From: Lacrimispora amygdalina
Lineage (GTDB): Bacteria; Bacillota; Clostridia; Lachnospirales; Lachnospiraceae
Length of the DNA: 44,259 nucleotides
NCBI RefSeq assembly: GCF_900205965.1
Contig: NZ_OAOF01000027.1
Coordinates: 1-44,259 of the forward strand
Direction: 5' to 3'
Both the position numbers and the translations under genes were made by a program. Each line of letters opens with the position of its first letter. Position 1 is the stretch's first letter. Positions 1-11,600 of the stretch are shown here, piece by piece. The notes under the pieces are model-generated. The model saw only the letters and a program-made list of their open reading frames with translations. It did no database searches and was not told the DNA's origin.

Positions 1-2547
1 ACGGATCACGTAAGGTGGACCGGGGAGAAACAAAAGGAAGATCATACCTTTGATACAGAGCTGGGGACTCTTCCGGTGCCGGAAATCTATGGTTGGAAAT
101 TTAACGGCTGGTGGACAGGAAAGAATGGATCAGGAACTAAGATTACGGAACATTCCATGGTAGAGCCAAGGGATGCCGTGTATTACGGTAGCTGGGAGCC
201 GGTAACTTATGAGGTCCGCCTTGTTTCAGAGGCGGAGCAGCCAGATGGAGAGTCGGTACAAACCTTTACAATTAATCAGAAATATGATCAGATATTTGGC
301 AGTTTACCGATCCCTGAAGAAAAGGGTTATACCTTTAACGGTTGGTATGATGAAGATCATAATAAAATCAATCCTCATACAATCTTTCGACCAGATTCCG
401 AAGCGGATGGATACACCTATCACGCAGAATGGAAAGCCAACTCATACAAAATCCGCTTTGTTTATACGGATGCAGATGGAAAACAGAAAGTTGTAGAAAT
501 AGACCGAGATTATTTCATGCAGATGGGAACGCTTCCGTTACCAGAGAAACCAGGGTACACCTTTGCTGGCTGGTTTAATGAAAGTGGAGAGAAGATAACC
601 TCTGAAAGCTGTGTAGAGGCTGGAAATGTGGAATATAAGGCAAAATGGACCGCAAACCAGTATACGATTCATTTCAAGAGTAATTCTGAATCAATAAATG
701 ATTCGGAAGATAAGACTGTAACATATGCACTGCCAATTGGTGAATTGCCAATATTATATGAAACAGGGTATGCATTCCTGGGCTGGTATACGGAGCCTGA
801 AGGTGGAATCCGAATTAAGGAGACTACCTTGGCAGCGCTGGGGGATCAGACTTATTATGGTCACTGGTCGATCAAATGGATTTATATTGGAAATGGTACA
901 TATAGAAAACCAGGAGCTGATGGTAAGTGGAATACAGCAGATGACGAACTCTGGTGGTATGGCCCGGATGGGGAGATCGGGACTGATGATGATCGAGAGA
1001 TTCATATACTCCCCGGAGGAACTGGAACGTATATAGACAACGGTGACGGAACGTATATCACACCGAGAGCCGGTGGAAGTTGGGAAAACCTGGATCACTG
1101 GTGGAGAGGCCCGGATGGGGAGATCGGAACTGATGATGATCGAGAGATTCATATAATCCCCGGAGGAAGCGGAACGTATATAGACAACGGTGACGGAACG
1201 TATATCACACCGGGAGCCGGTGGAAGTTGGGAAAATCCAGATCACTGGTGGAGAGGTCCGGATGGTGAGCTAGGAACTGATGATGATCGTCAGATCCACA
1301 TAATCCCCGGAGGAACTGGAACCTATATAGACAATGGTGACGGAACCTACATTACACCTAGAACTGATGGGAGTTGGGAAAATCCTGATTATTGGTGGAG
1401 AGGTCCGGATGGTGAGCTAGGAACTGATGATGATCGAGAGATCCATATAATCCCCGGTGGAAGTGGAACTTATATAGACAACGGTGACGGAACGTATATC
1501 ACACCGGGAGCCGGAGGAAGCTGGGAAAACGGAACCGGACACTGGAGAGGTTCGGATGGAATCATCGGAACCGAAGATGATCGAGAGATTCATATAATTC
1601 CCGGAGGAAGCGGAACTTATATAGACAGCGGTGACGGAACGTATATCACACCGGGAGCCGGAGGAAGCTGGGAAAACGGAACCGGACACTGGAGAGGTCC
1701 GGATGGAATCATCGGAACCGAAGATGATCGAGAAATTCATATAATTCCCGGAGGAACTGGACCCTATATAGACAATGGTGACGGAACGTATATCACACCT
1801 GGAACTGGTGGAAACTGGGAAAACCCGGATCATTGGTGGAGAGGTCCGGATGGGAAGATTGGAACTTCTGATGATAAAAAGATTGAAAATGGGAATATTG
1901 ATCCGGAACCTACAAACCCGGAGCCTATAAACCCGGAGCCTACAAACCCGGAGCCTACAAACCCAGAACCTACGAAAACAGAATCTGAGGATCGAGAGGA
2001 AGCGGAGATAATAATCGTTCCTCCCACACCCATTATTGACAGCACAGCAAAACCAGAGGTACCTGATACCGGAGGAACGTTTACTGTAAATCCGAATGAT
2101 CCTCTTGAAGTCACCTACACGAAGCCGGATGGTACGCCAGCGAAGGATGAATGGGTTGGTGACGGCAAGGACTGGTACCATGTTGATGAAGCAGGAAAGT
2201 TAAATTACGACTGGTATCTGGAAGGCGAAAAAACTTGGTATAAGCTTAACAAAGAACCTGGAGACAGGTTTGGAGCCGCATTGACTGGTTGGAATTATGA
2301 GCCAATGGATGATAAGCGTTATTTTTTTGATCCAGGTAACACAAAAATGCTTACTGGCTGGCAACTTATTGACGATAAATGGTACTACTTTACAAAGCAG
2401 AATGAGGCACAAACCTATTATGGAAGCAATCCTGATGGGTGGAAATATGATCCGACAAAACCGGGTAAGCCTTACGGATCGATGTATAAAAACGAAATTA
2501 CTCCGGATGGATATTATGTGGACGAAAATGGAGTCTGGAAAAATTAG
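1..2547 (+). CDS. Surface protein with InlB-type repeats, tandem 49-residue repeats and wall-binding repeats (5' end missing)
   Basis: The frame is open from base 1, so the true start lies upstream; the GTG at 76 is an internal valine. About 848 codons are visible. Residues in the first third form four or five InlB B-repeat/Listeria-Bacteroides units (pattern FxGWY/W ... Y.A.W). From about base 885 to 1880 follow seven units, most of 49 residues, carrying GTYIDNGDGTYITP, W-rich and GTDDDR segments; the aspartate runs could bind calcium. A PEPTNPEP-type proline spacer follows, then aromatic GW...WYYF repeats like choline/glucan-binding modules. No LPXTG sorting motif or C-terminal anchor is present, so attachment would be through the aromatic repeats. 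The likely role is adhesion or contact with other cells during transfer, inferred from the domains and from such proteins being common in Clostridia ICEs. The base composition is visibly GC-richer than in the genes that follow. Confidence 0.85.
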   Translation, partial: TDHVRWTGEKQKEDHTFDTELGTLPVPEIYGWKFNGWWTGKNGSGTKITEHSMVEPRDAVYYGSWEPVTYEVRLVSEAEQPDGESVQTFTINQKYDQIFGSLPIPEEKGYTFNGWYDEDHNKINPHTIFRPDSEADGYTYHAEWKANSYKIRFVYTDADGKQKVVEIDRDYFMQMGTLPLPEKPGYTFAGWFNESGEKITSESCVEAGNVEYKAKWTANQYTIHFKSNSESINDSEDKTVTYALPIGELPILYETGYAFLGWYTEPEGGIRIKETTLAALGDQTYYGHWSIKWIYIGNGTYRKPGADGKWNTADDELWWYGPDGEIGTDDDREIHILPGGTGTYIDNGDGTYITPRAGGSWENLDHWWRGPDGEIGTDDDREIHIIPGGSGTYIDNGDGTYITPGAGGSWENPDHWWRGPDGELGTDDDRQIHIIPGGTGTYIDNGDGTYITPRTDGSWENPDYWWRGPDGELGTDDDREIHIIPGGSGTYIDNGDGTYITPGAGGSWENGTGHWRGSDGIIGTEDDREIHIIPGGSGTYIDSGDGTYITPGAGGSWENGTGHWRGPDGIIGTEDDREIHIIPGGTGPYIDNGDGTYITPGTGGNWENPDHWWRGPDGKIGTSDDKKIENGNIDPEPTNPEPINPEPTNPEPTNPEPTKTESEDREEAEIIIVPPTPIIDSTAKPEVPDTGGTFTVNPNDPLEVTYTKPDGTPAKDEWVGDGKDWYHVDEAGKLNYDWYLEGEKTWYKLNKEPGDRFGAALTGWNYEPMDDKRYFFDPGNTKMLTGWQLIDDKWYYFTKQNEAQTYYGSNPDGWKYDPTKPGKPYGSMYKNEITPDGYYVDENGVWKN
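885..1880 (+). repeat. Seven in-frame tandem repeats, mostly 147 bp, inside the surface protein gene
   Basis: Units recur every 147 bp or so; for example the ccccgg block is at 1011 and again at 1158. The first unit is the most divergent, and units five and six (about 1455-1750) differ by only two residues. They encode 49 residues each and keep the frame, so copy number can change without breaking the protein. The antisense frames they leave open are by-products of the repetition. Confidence 0.85.
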
Positions 2548-2555
2548 AAGGAAAA

Positions 2556-2657
2556 ATGATGAGAAAGATTGTATAGGGGCCGGCATATGCATTATGTGCC
2601 GCCCTGACAATTACCTCAGTACCGCCTTGGGCAGTAATAACTCTGGAGAGGAAATGA
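2556..2657 (+). pseudogene. Possible remnant of a small secreted or membrane protein, interrupted by TAG
   Basis: Starting at ATGATG the frame reads MMRKIV, then TAG at 2574, then GPAYALCAALTITSVPPWAV and a few more residues to TGA at 2655. A basic start followed by a hydrophobic stretch looks like a signal peptide. It lies 8 bp after the surface protein stop, with an AGAAGGAAAA purine run before it. It may be the decayed start of a signal-peptide protein, or chance. I do not recognise a family. Confidence 0.25.
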
Positions 2658-2664
2658 TATCTAT

Positions 2665-5600
2665 ATGAATAGGGAAACAAATCGTATTTCAAAACTTATT
2701 GATGTTAGAAAATACTATGATGATGCATTGAATCATATTAGTAGTTCAGAAGATTCTTGGAAGGATTTTCTATCCTTTGAGGGTAGGTTCATACACTACC
2801 CATTTGATATACAGTTAATTATTTATTCGCAACGGCCAAGAGCTACAGCATGTGCAAAATATTCAGAATGGAACGCAATAAATTGCGTTCCACGTAGAGG
2901 CAGTAAAGGAATCCCCTATGTCGATTATTCCAATGGGAAACCGCAGCTGCAGTATTTGTTTGATATTGATGATGTTGTTTCTAGGGGGCAAAAACCTTTA
3001 CCTAAATTATGGGAATTTCCAAAAGACGAACGTTATGTTTCTGAATTAACTAGAGATGATGCTAAAAATTCAATAGAATTAAAGATGTGGAATTATCTAA
3101 AAAAATTTATAAAACGTGAAGAAACAGAGGAGCTTTTAAGGAATCTTAATAATGATGATATAGAATTATTATCTACGAAGATCGAAAAACTTCAAAATTT
3201 TTTCCATGCGTCAGTTTCATACGCTGTTTTCGCGAGATGTGGGTTGGATTTAGAAGTTTGTGATGAATTAAATAAGCCATTGTTAAAAGAAAATAATTAT
3301 TCTATTCAAAATCTGGATCATAATGATCTATATGTAGTCAATGATGGTATCATGAGATTTTCAAAACCTGTTTATCATGAGATAAGGGAACAGATTAAAC
3401 TGTTTGAACGCTATCAGACAAATGTAGAGGTACAAGCAGCTCCGACGATTTCTGTGCAGGTTACTGAAGATGATAAATTGGAAGAAATAGTCTATTCTAC
3501 GGATGCAAAACCTTATGGTCAACTTAAATTACCTATTTTTGAAAGCGAAGGTATTAATAAGAATGATCTAGCCATTGAAAGAATAACAGAACCGATTATG
3601 GAGGAGGATTTTCCCGGTAATTGGAATAATCCGATTCAAGCAGATCAGATACCAAGACCATTACTTCAGTCTGTTTTAAAAAAAGGTATAAATATTAGGT
3701 ACAGTAAATTCCGAATTGAAAAATTTTATGTTGGCTCTTCGGTATTAGAAGTTGCATCAGATCGAGCTAAGGCTATTAAAAAAGAATATGGCCAATCAGG
3801 AAGTTCTTTTAAGCCAGACGATGGCTATGAAGGTGTATATTCTAGTAGTACAATGGCCGGGAATATGGAACTGAAATGGAAGAAACAAGGATTATGTTAT
3901 CGGGCTAAAGTGGAATGGAATACAGTTGAAAAAATAATCCATTCAATGATTAGCACAGATGAATATATTACTCCAGAAGAACGAATGGAATACAGGAAAG
4001 AAATCGCATTACGTGCAGCTATGGATAATCCACATGGTTTTATTAAGATAGGGGGAGCTGAACATTTCATAGAGTTTGAGAGGAAAGGAGAAATTTGGAC
4101 AAACTTTTCTGCGGAAATTGTGCTACCAGAATCTATGGGAGAAATATCAGAGGACAAACTTGAACAGATTGCGAAAATTTCTTATACGGTTGATAGACTT
4201 AGTGGTCCCAAGTTATATGTGAATGAAATAAAACTGAAAATGATGCAGGAAGGCTTGGTTATATATTCACCAGATGAGACTGGTTCTTTGGTACAGACGT
4301 ACTCTGCAGATGACTTCAATCCTGAGCTTGATTTGGGCGAAGAGGAACAATCCAATCCCTCGTTTGTTTTTACAGTTCAACATGACAATACACTTGATAA
4401 ACCAGATGTAGAAATTAGCAAAGAAGAATTAAGTATTGATATTCCATCACCACGTAATTATAAAATTGAAGATTTGCATTTAAATAATAATGGTGGACCT
4501 AAGGCCAAGTTTAAACAAAATATAGAAGCAATTAAAGTTTTAAAAACAATAGAAGCGGATCAACGATCTGCTACTTATGAAGAACAGGCGGTTTTGGCTG
4601 GTTTTGTGGGGTGGGGTGGTCTTGCAGATGTATTTGATGAAGCAAAAGATGCCTGGGCAAATGAATACCAGGATTTACATGAATTATTAACACAGAATGA
4701 GTATTTAGCAGCCAGAGCGTCAACACTAAATGCCCATTATACATCTCCATTAATTATAAAAAGTATATACCAGGCCCTTGAGAATATGGGGGTAAAAAGA
4801 GGAAATATTTTAGAACCTGCCTGTGGTTCTGGTAACTTTTTTGGTATGCTTCCGGCTTCAATGTCTGAATGCCAGCTGTATGGTGTTGAACTTGATGACT
4901 TGACTGGTAGAATTGCAAAACAGCTTTATCCGGATGTAAATATAAGCATTACAGGATATGAAAAAACTAAATACCCAAATAATTTCTTTGATGGGATTGT
5001 AGGAAACGTTCCTTTTGGTGATTACAAAGTCTCTGATCGTATCTATGATAAGTATAATTTTTCTATTCATGATTATTTTATTGCCAAGGGACTTGATCAG
5101 CTGCGCCCAGGTGGTGTGATGGCTGTAATAACTTCCAGCTGGACCATGGATAAGAAAAACTCATCAGCTCGAAAGTATTTTGCTGAGAGAGCTAATTTAA
5201 TAGGTGCAATTCGTCTGCCTGACAATGCATTTAAAGCAAATGCTGGTACGGAAGCAGTGACAGATATACTTTTTTTCCAAAAGTTAGATCATGTACCTGA
5301 TCCAAACCCGATATGGTTATATGTGGATCAAAATATTAGTGATAAGGATCCTGTAAGAGTTGGAGATATCGTTACAACAAGTCAATATGATTATGCTACA
5401 TACAGGCAAAAAGAATTTGATGCAAAAGTTATTGAGATTCAGCAATTGGACAATAAAGTATTCTACTATTTACAGACACTAGATGATAACCAGACTGAAC
5501 TTAGACAAAATGCTGAGAACGTCACATTAAAAGAACGTGAAGGAATGGTCTATAGCTGTAACCGCTATTTCATAGAAAATCCTCATATGGTACTGGGAGA

Positions 5601-8600
5601 ATTTAAATTCGTATCCGGACCGTTCGGTGAACGATTGACATGCAGGGCTACTGATTCTGATTTGAATGATAAGCTTAAGGCTGTAGTTAATAAATATATT
5701 CATTGTGAATTTTCTAATACATATGTCGAAAGCGATGCAGAAGCGGAAAAAATAAACATTATTTCGGCAGATCCCCAAGTTAGAAACTATACTTACGCTT
5801 TGGTGAATGATGATATTTACTATCGCACAGATTCAGTTATGGTTTTAGAGCAAATAAGTACTAAGGATTTGACTCAGATAAAAGCAATGATTGAACTGCG
5901 AGATATGGGGTATGGGTTGCTGGATGCAGAACTAAATAATGAGCCTGATTATAGCATAGATGCTAAGATGTCGAAGCTGAATGAGCTATATGATACATTT
6001 GTTGAGCATTTTGGTGTGATTCATTCCAAGGAGAATAAGAAGCTGTTTTCAAAGGATGTTACATACAGTTTTCTGTGTAGTTTTGAGATAATGGATGATA
6101 ACAATGTTGTTTCTGGTAAAGCAGCATTATTCTCAAAACGTGTTATCAATCCAAAAGCCGAGATAACACATGTAGACACGGCAAATGAAGCATTGATGAT
6201 GTCATTGTCGGAAAAAGGTCATATTGTTCTTGATTACATGGCCGGACTTGTGGGGAAAGAAAAAGGCGAGCTGATTTCCGATCTGAGAGGGGTGATTTTT
6301 AAAGACCCAGATAAGATTGGTGATGATGAGTATTCTGGTTATGTCACTGCGGATGAATATCTGTCAGGAAATGTAAAACGTAAATTGGAGAGGGCTATAC
6401 AATGTGCGGAGATGGATTCACAATATGATATAAACGTACAGTATTTACAGCAAGTACAGCCTGAACCTCTGGAAGCGTCGGAAATAGATGTACGCTTGGG
6501 AGCTACATGGATTGAACCAGAATATATTGAACAGTATTTGAAAGAAACATTTCAATTGCCAGATTGGAGATTTACAGATACAGCAAATAAAAGTGAACGT
6601 CTTACAGTATCGTTTGAAAAACTCAATGGTGAATGGAATATCAGTAATAAGGTTGTAGGTGATTCAATACTTCTTGCTACTACCAAGTATGGTACTTCAA
6701 GAAAAAATGCGTTTCATATTCTTGAAAACTGTTTGAATTTACGAGATTCGAAAGTTTATGACCAGAAGTGGAACTCTGAGAAACAGCGTTACGATTCCAT
6801 TCTGAATAAAGAGGAAACAGCCACATGTAATCAGAAAGCTGAAGCGATAAAGGCTGAGTTTGAGAACTGGATATTTGCGGAGTCAGAACGGAGAAATTAT
6901 CTTGTACATAAGTACAATACCCTTTATAACAATAATCGTCCACGACAGTATGACGGATCTCATCTCACCTTTCCAGGAATGAATCCGGAAATCAAGCTGA
7001 TGGCTCACCAAAAAAATGCGGTAGCCCGCACTCTATATGGTGGTAATGCTCTGCTTGCTCATGTGGTTGGTGCTGGAAAGACGTATGAAATAACTGCTTC
7101 AGTCATGGAGCAGAAGCGAATTGCTTTGTGTAATAAAGCCATGATTGTAGTACCGAACCACCTTACTGAGCAATGGGGGCGAGAGTTTACCGATTTATAT
7201 CCTTCAGCTAACACTTTAGTTGCAAAAAAAGATGATTTTATCCCAGCCAGAAGACGGGAATTCTGCTCCAAAATTGCTACCGGGGAGTATGATGCAGTAA
7301 TAATTGGTCATACACAGTTTGAAAAGATTCCACTGTCAGTTGAGCGGCAGCAATATTATATTGATCGTCAAATTACGGCTATAGAAAGGGCCATTGAAGA
7401 ACAAAAGGCAGAGTCAGGACAATCGTTTACCGTTAAGCAGCTGGAAAAAACAGAAAAGAGATTGTTGGTCAAGCTTGAAAAATTAAATAATGAGGGGAAA
7501 AAGGATAATGTAATTACATTTGAACAGTTGGGAATTGACCGATTGTACGTGGATGAGAGTCATAGCTATAAAAACCTATACTTATATACAAAGATGTCTA
7601 ATGTAGCCGGTATCCAGCAAACAGAAGCTCAGAAAAGTACAGATATGTACATGAAATGTCAATATATGAATGAAATAACTCCGGGTAAATGCGGTATTGT
7701 ATTTGCATCTGGAACACCAATTAGCAACTCAATGACAGAATTGTACACCAACATGCGTTATCTTCAGTCAGATTTACTTGAGCGTTATGGATTGGAAAAT
7801 TTCGACGCATGGGCTTCCACTTTTGGTAATATTCAAACGGCCATAGAGTTGTCTCCAGAGGGAACGAATTACCGAGCTAAAAAAAGGTTTTCAAGCTTTT
7901 TTAACATCCCAGAATTAATGAGTCTCTGGAAAGAGGCAGCTGATGTTCAAACAGCTGATATGCTTGATTTGGCTGTACCAACAGCTACTTACGTAAATGT
8001 CAAATTAAAGCCGACTAAGCTGCAAGAGAAGATGGTGGAATCTTTAGCTGAACGGGCCGATGCAGTGCGTAATGGGGATATTGATCCGAGCGTAGACAAT
8101 ATGCTGAAAATCACAAATGATGGCCGTAAGTTGGCTCTGGACCAAAGATTGATTAATCCAAATATGCCGGATGTACCTGTTTCCAAGGCGAATGTTTGTG
8201 CACAGAAGGCATATGAGATTTGGGAGCAGACCAAGGCTCAAAGGTCTGCACAAATCATATTCTGTGATTTATCAACACCAAAGCCAGACGGTAGTTTCAG
8301 TGTCTACGATGCAATTAAAAAGAAATTGGTTGAACTGGGAGTGCCTGCGGAAGAAATCGCATTTATTCATGACGCAAAAACTGATATACAAAAAGATAAA
8401 CTATTTAAACAGGTTAGAAGCGGAGAGAAGCGATTCCTGCTTGGTTCTACTTTTATGATGGGAGCTGGAACTAATGTGCAGCGGAACCTGATTGCGGAAC
8501 ATCATCTGGATGTTCCATGGAGGCCATCAGATATAGAACAGCGTGAAGGGCGAATTATCAGGCAGGGCAATGAGAATGACCATGTTTGGATTTTTAGATA

Positions 8601-11600
8601 TATAACAAGTGGCACGTTCGATGCATATTCTTGGCAGGTCATTGAGAATAAGCAAAAGTTCATTAGCCAAATTATGACCTCAAAATCCCCGGTCCGTAGT
8701 TGTGCTGATTTGGATGATCAATCTTTATCCTATGCAGAGGTCAAGGCATTAGCTACCGGCAATCCATATATCAAGGAAAAGATGGAGTTGGATATTTCGG
8801 TCAGTCAGTTAAACCGGGAACTCGCCAATCACAAGAGTAATATTTATCGGTACCAGGATGATTACACAATAAAGTATCCGCAGGAAATAAGTCGGTTGAA
8901 AAATCTAATTTCAGGAATCACGAAGGATATCGAGCTATACAAAAACAATGCACCGGCTGGTGATGAATTTACCATGGTAATAGGGGATAAAACATTCACT
9001 GACCGAACGGAAGCAGGGGAGGCATTGATAGCAGCGGCAAATGAAGCCTGTGTTTTACGAAATACCGAACACCAACTGGGGACGTATCTGGGATTCAAAA
9101 TAACTGCAAGAAAAGTCGATTTTTCTATAGTTCCTCAGGTAATTATTGGCGGCGAGATTAACTATATATTCGATTTGAGTATGAATGCGGTTAGTAATAT
9201 ATCTTCAATCACACGGACTTTCCACTCGCTTGAGGAAAGGGTTAAGTCCAATGAGGAAAAATTATCTACAGCTGAGAAACAGTTGGAAATTGCGAAAATA
9301 GAATCAGAGAAACCTTTTCCGAAAGAAGAACTATATAAAAGTCAGATTGAACGCCTACAAGAATTGAATGCTTTATTGGGGATATCTGAGAAAGAGCAAA
9401 ACGAAACGGGTATTATAGATGATTCTACCACTATTAAAGTTGATGCAATAAAAAGGGATTCGTCCTGGATTGCGTTTGAAGCTTATGATCCAGATAATCA
9501 TCCTGAAGAATACGATATAGCACCAGATTTGGATACTGTGGAATTTATAACCGTAGGAGAAGAAAATATGAATGAAACAAATAGTAAATCTTCTGAAAAA
9601 ACAGATAGTAAAAATACAGTTGCTGAATTACCAATAGAAGCGGTTGCAATGATCGAGTATATAAGAAAACCGGGAATAGTTCCTAATGATATCTATCAAC
9701 ATAGTGAAATGCTTGAGGTAATGGTGTCTCATACTGAAGAAGCCGAACACGATCAAGTATTTAAACGATATGATCAAGTTTTGAAGGAAGCAGAAATCAC
9801 AAACAATTCACAACCTAAATTAGCTATTTTGCAACTTAAAGATATTGCAGAAAATGATGGTAGAAGATTTGTTGATTTGAATAGCCTTCACCAGAATCAT
9901 AATGAAATTCCGAATGTAGAGAACTATGAGCTTATATATGTCCAGAGTTTGGATGCTAAAGTGGAGGGAGATAATGAGCAGCAACTTTTATGTGAGAAAA
10001 TATTTAAAACGCTTAATGGTACAAAGATGCATCCGGTTAATTACTATGGGCACAGTCTAAGTGTTAGTGATGTTGTTGTTGTGTTTAATGATTTTGATGA
10101 TTTGTCCGCTTATTATGTATCCCGTATCGGTTTTACAAAACTTCCGGAGCATTTTGTGGATCTTCAAATCAAAGCTAGGATCAAAAATGAAATAGATATC
10201 AGAAGAGAACTTAGTTTGTATAAAGAAATTGAAGATTTAGAAGAAAAATTGCCTTTAATTGATTTTGATAGTGTAAAACGAGCAGCGTATATAAGTGCAA
10301 CGTATTCTGGTACTTTTGAATTAGCTGATCGAAGGAAGGATCTTATAGGAATGGAGAGTTTGGGGTACGAATTGGCTCTCACAGAAGGACCAAATGACCC
10401 AGTTGTATTTCAGTCAAAAAATAATCAGAATGACATTATTCAATTTGAAGAAAAAGATGCAGTGCGAGATTTTATTACTGAAGTTAAAGGAGCCATGGAT
10501 CAATATACTGTGGAGGAATTACAGTCTTATCATGCCGGCGATTATAGCAAAATCAACGCTGGTTTAATTGATAAAAAAGCAGTTGAAGTAGCAATAAAGC
10601 AGCTTCTGGATATTAGGCAGCGAGAAGGGCGTCTTGTTCGCCAAGGGAATGAACATATATTTATTGATGGACATGTCTGCAAAATTATAGATGAGTGGAC
10701 ATGGAATCAGGATAATTACATCATGGGGCAAAGCGAGGAAGACCCCACATTCTTTTATGTTACTGTAGGAGGTGAAACTTTTGAGTATGATAGTAGGCCG
10801 ATTAGAGTTGATGTTGAGAATGATTATATCAATATCTTATCAATGCGTGATATTGATCGTCACGAAGAAGAGTATGGGGCTGATGGCCGCCGTGCATTTC
10901 CTCATTTGAACGATGTTACTGAAGTGTTAACGTCTAAGGAACAAAGGATAACTGAATATGACCTGGTATTTGGCAGTGCGGGAAATGGAATTACTGTATG
11001 GAACCAAAATGAACCAATTTATTCCCATCCAGAGGATGAGGTACATATGGTATCCGATTATCGTACATTAGCGTATATCTCTCCAGATGGGGATAAGGTA
11101 ACATGGTTTGCAGATAATCTTCCGGATGTTGTGGTTTCATCAATTGAGGCTGCAGCTGAAGAACAACGGGAAAAGTTTAATCCAGATATACTTACTGTAA
11201 GAGGGATTGATGTAGAAAGGGATTTGTCAGATTTGCCAGATGACGAATTATCAGAATTTCTTAAAGATAAAGAAGTGACTTATATTGTTGAATCAGTGGA
11301 ACGCTATAAGAATGGGCAAATTGATTCTGGTGATAAATTTATATTATCAACAAAAGAATTTATGGAACCCTTAAAGGCATTCGGAGATAAAAATGATGGG
11401 GAACACAATCTGTATGTGTGTATTATGGAGAATGAAAACCGTCTAATATATGTGATTAATGAGAATCAATTGGAGAATGAAGCCAAAAGATATTTATTGC
11501 AATTGCAGGAATCTGAAACAAACCCCATTGTTAGAATAGATTTTAGTGAATCTGGCATGTTTCATGATTCGGAATATATGAGCTTCATTGATGCGGGTAA

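Noticed and set aside
754..1245. Antisense open frame of 163 codons
   Set aside because: Same cause: mirrored repeats, no start signal.
885..1880. Regular repeats as a CRISPR array
   Set aside because: The repeats are 147 bp, coding and without unique spacers.
1417..2181. Long antisense open frame of 254 codons opposite the surface protein
   Set aside because: It follows from the tandem repeats and biased codons of the plus-strand gene; no ribosome site and no recognisable protein.
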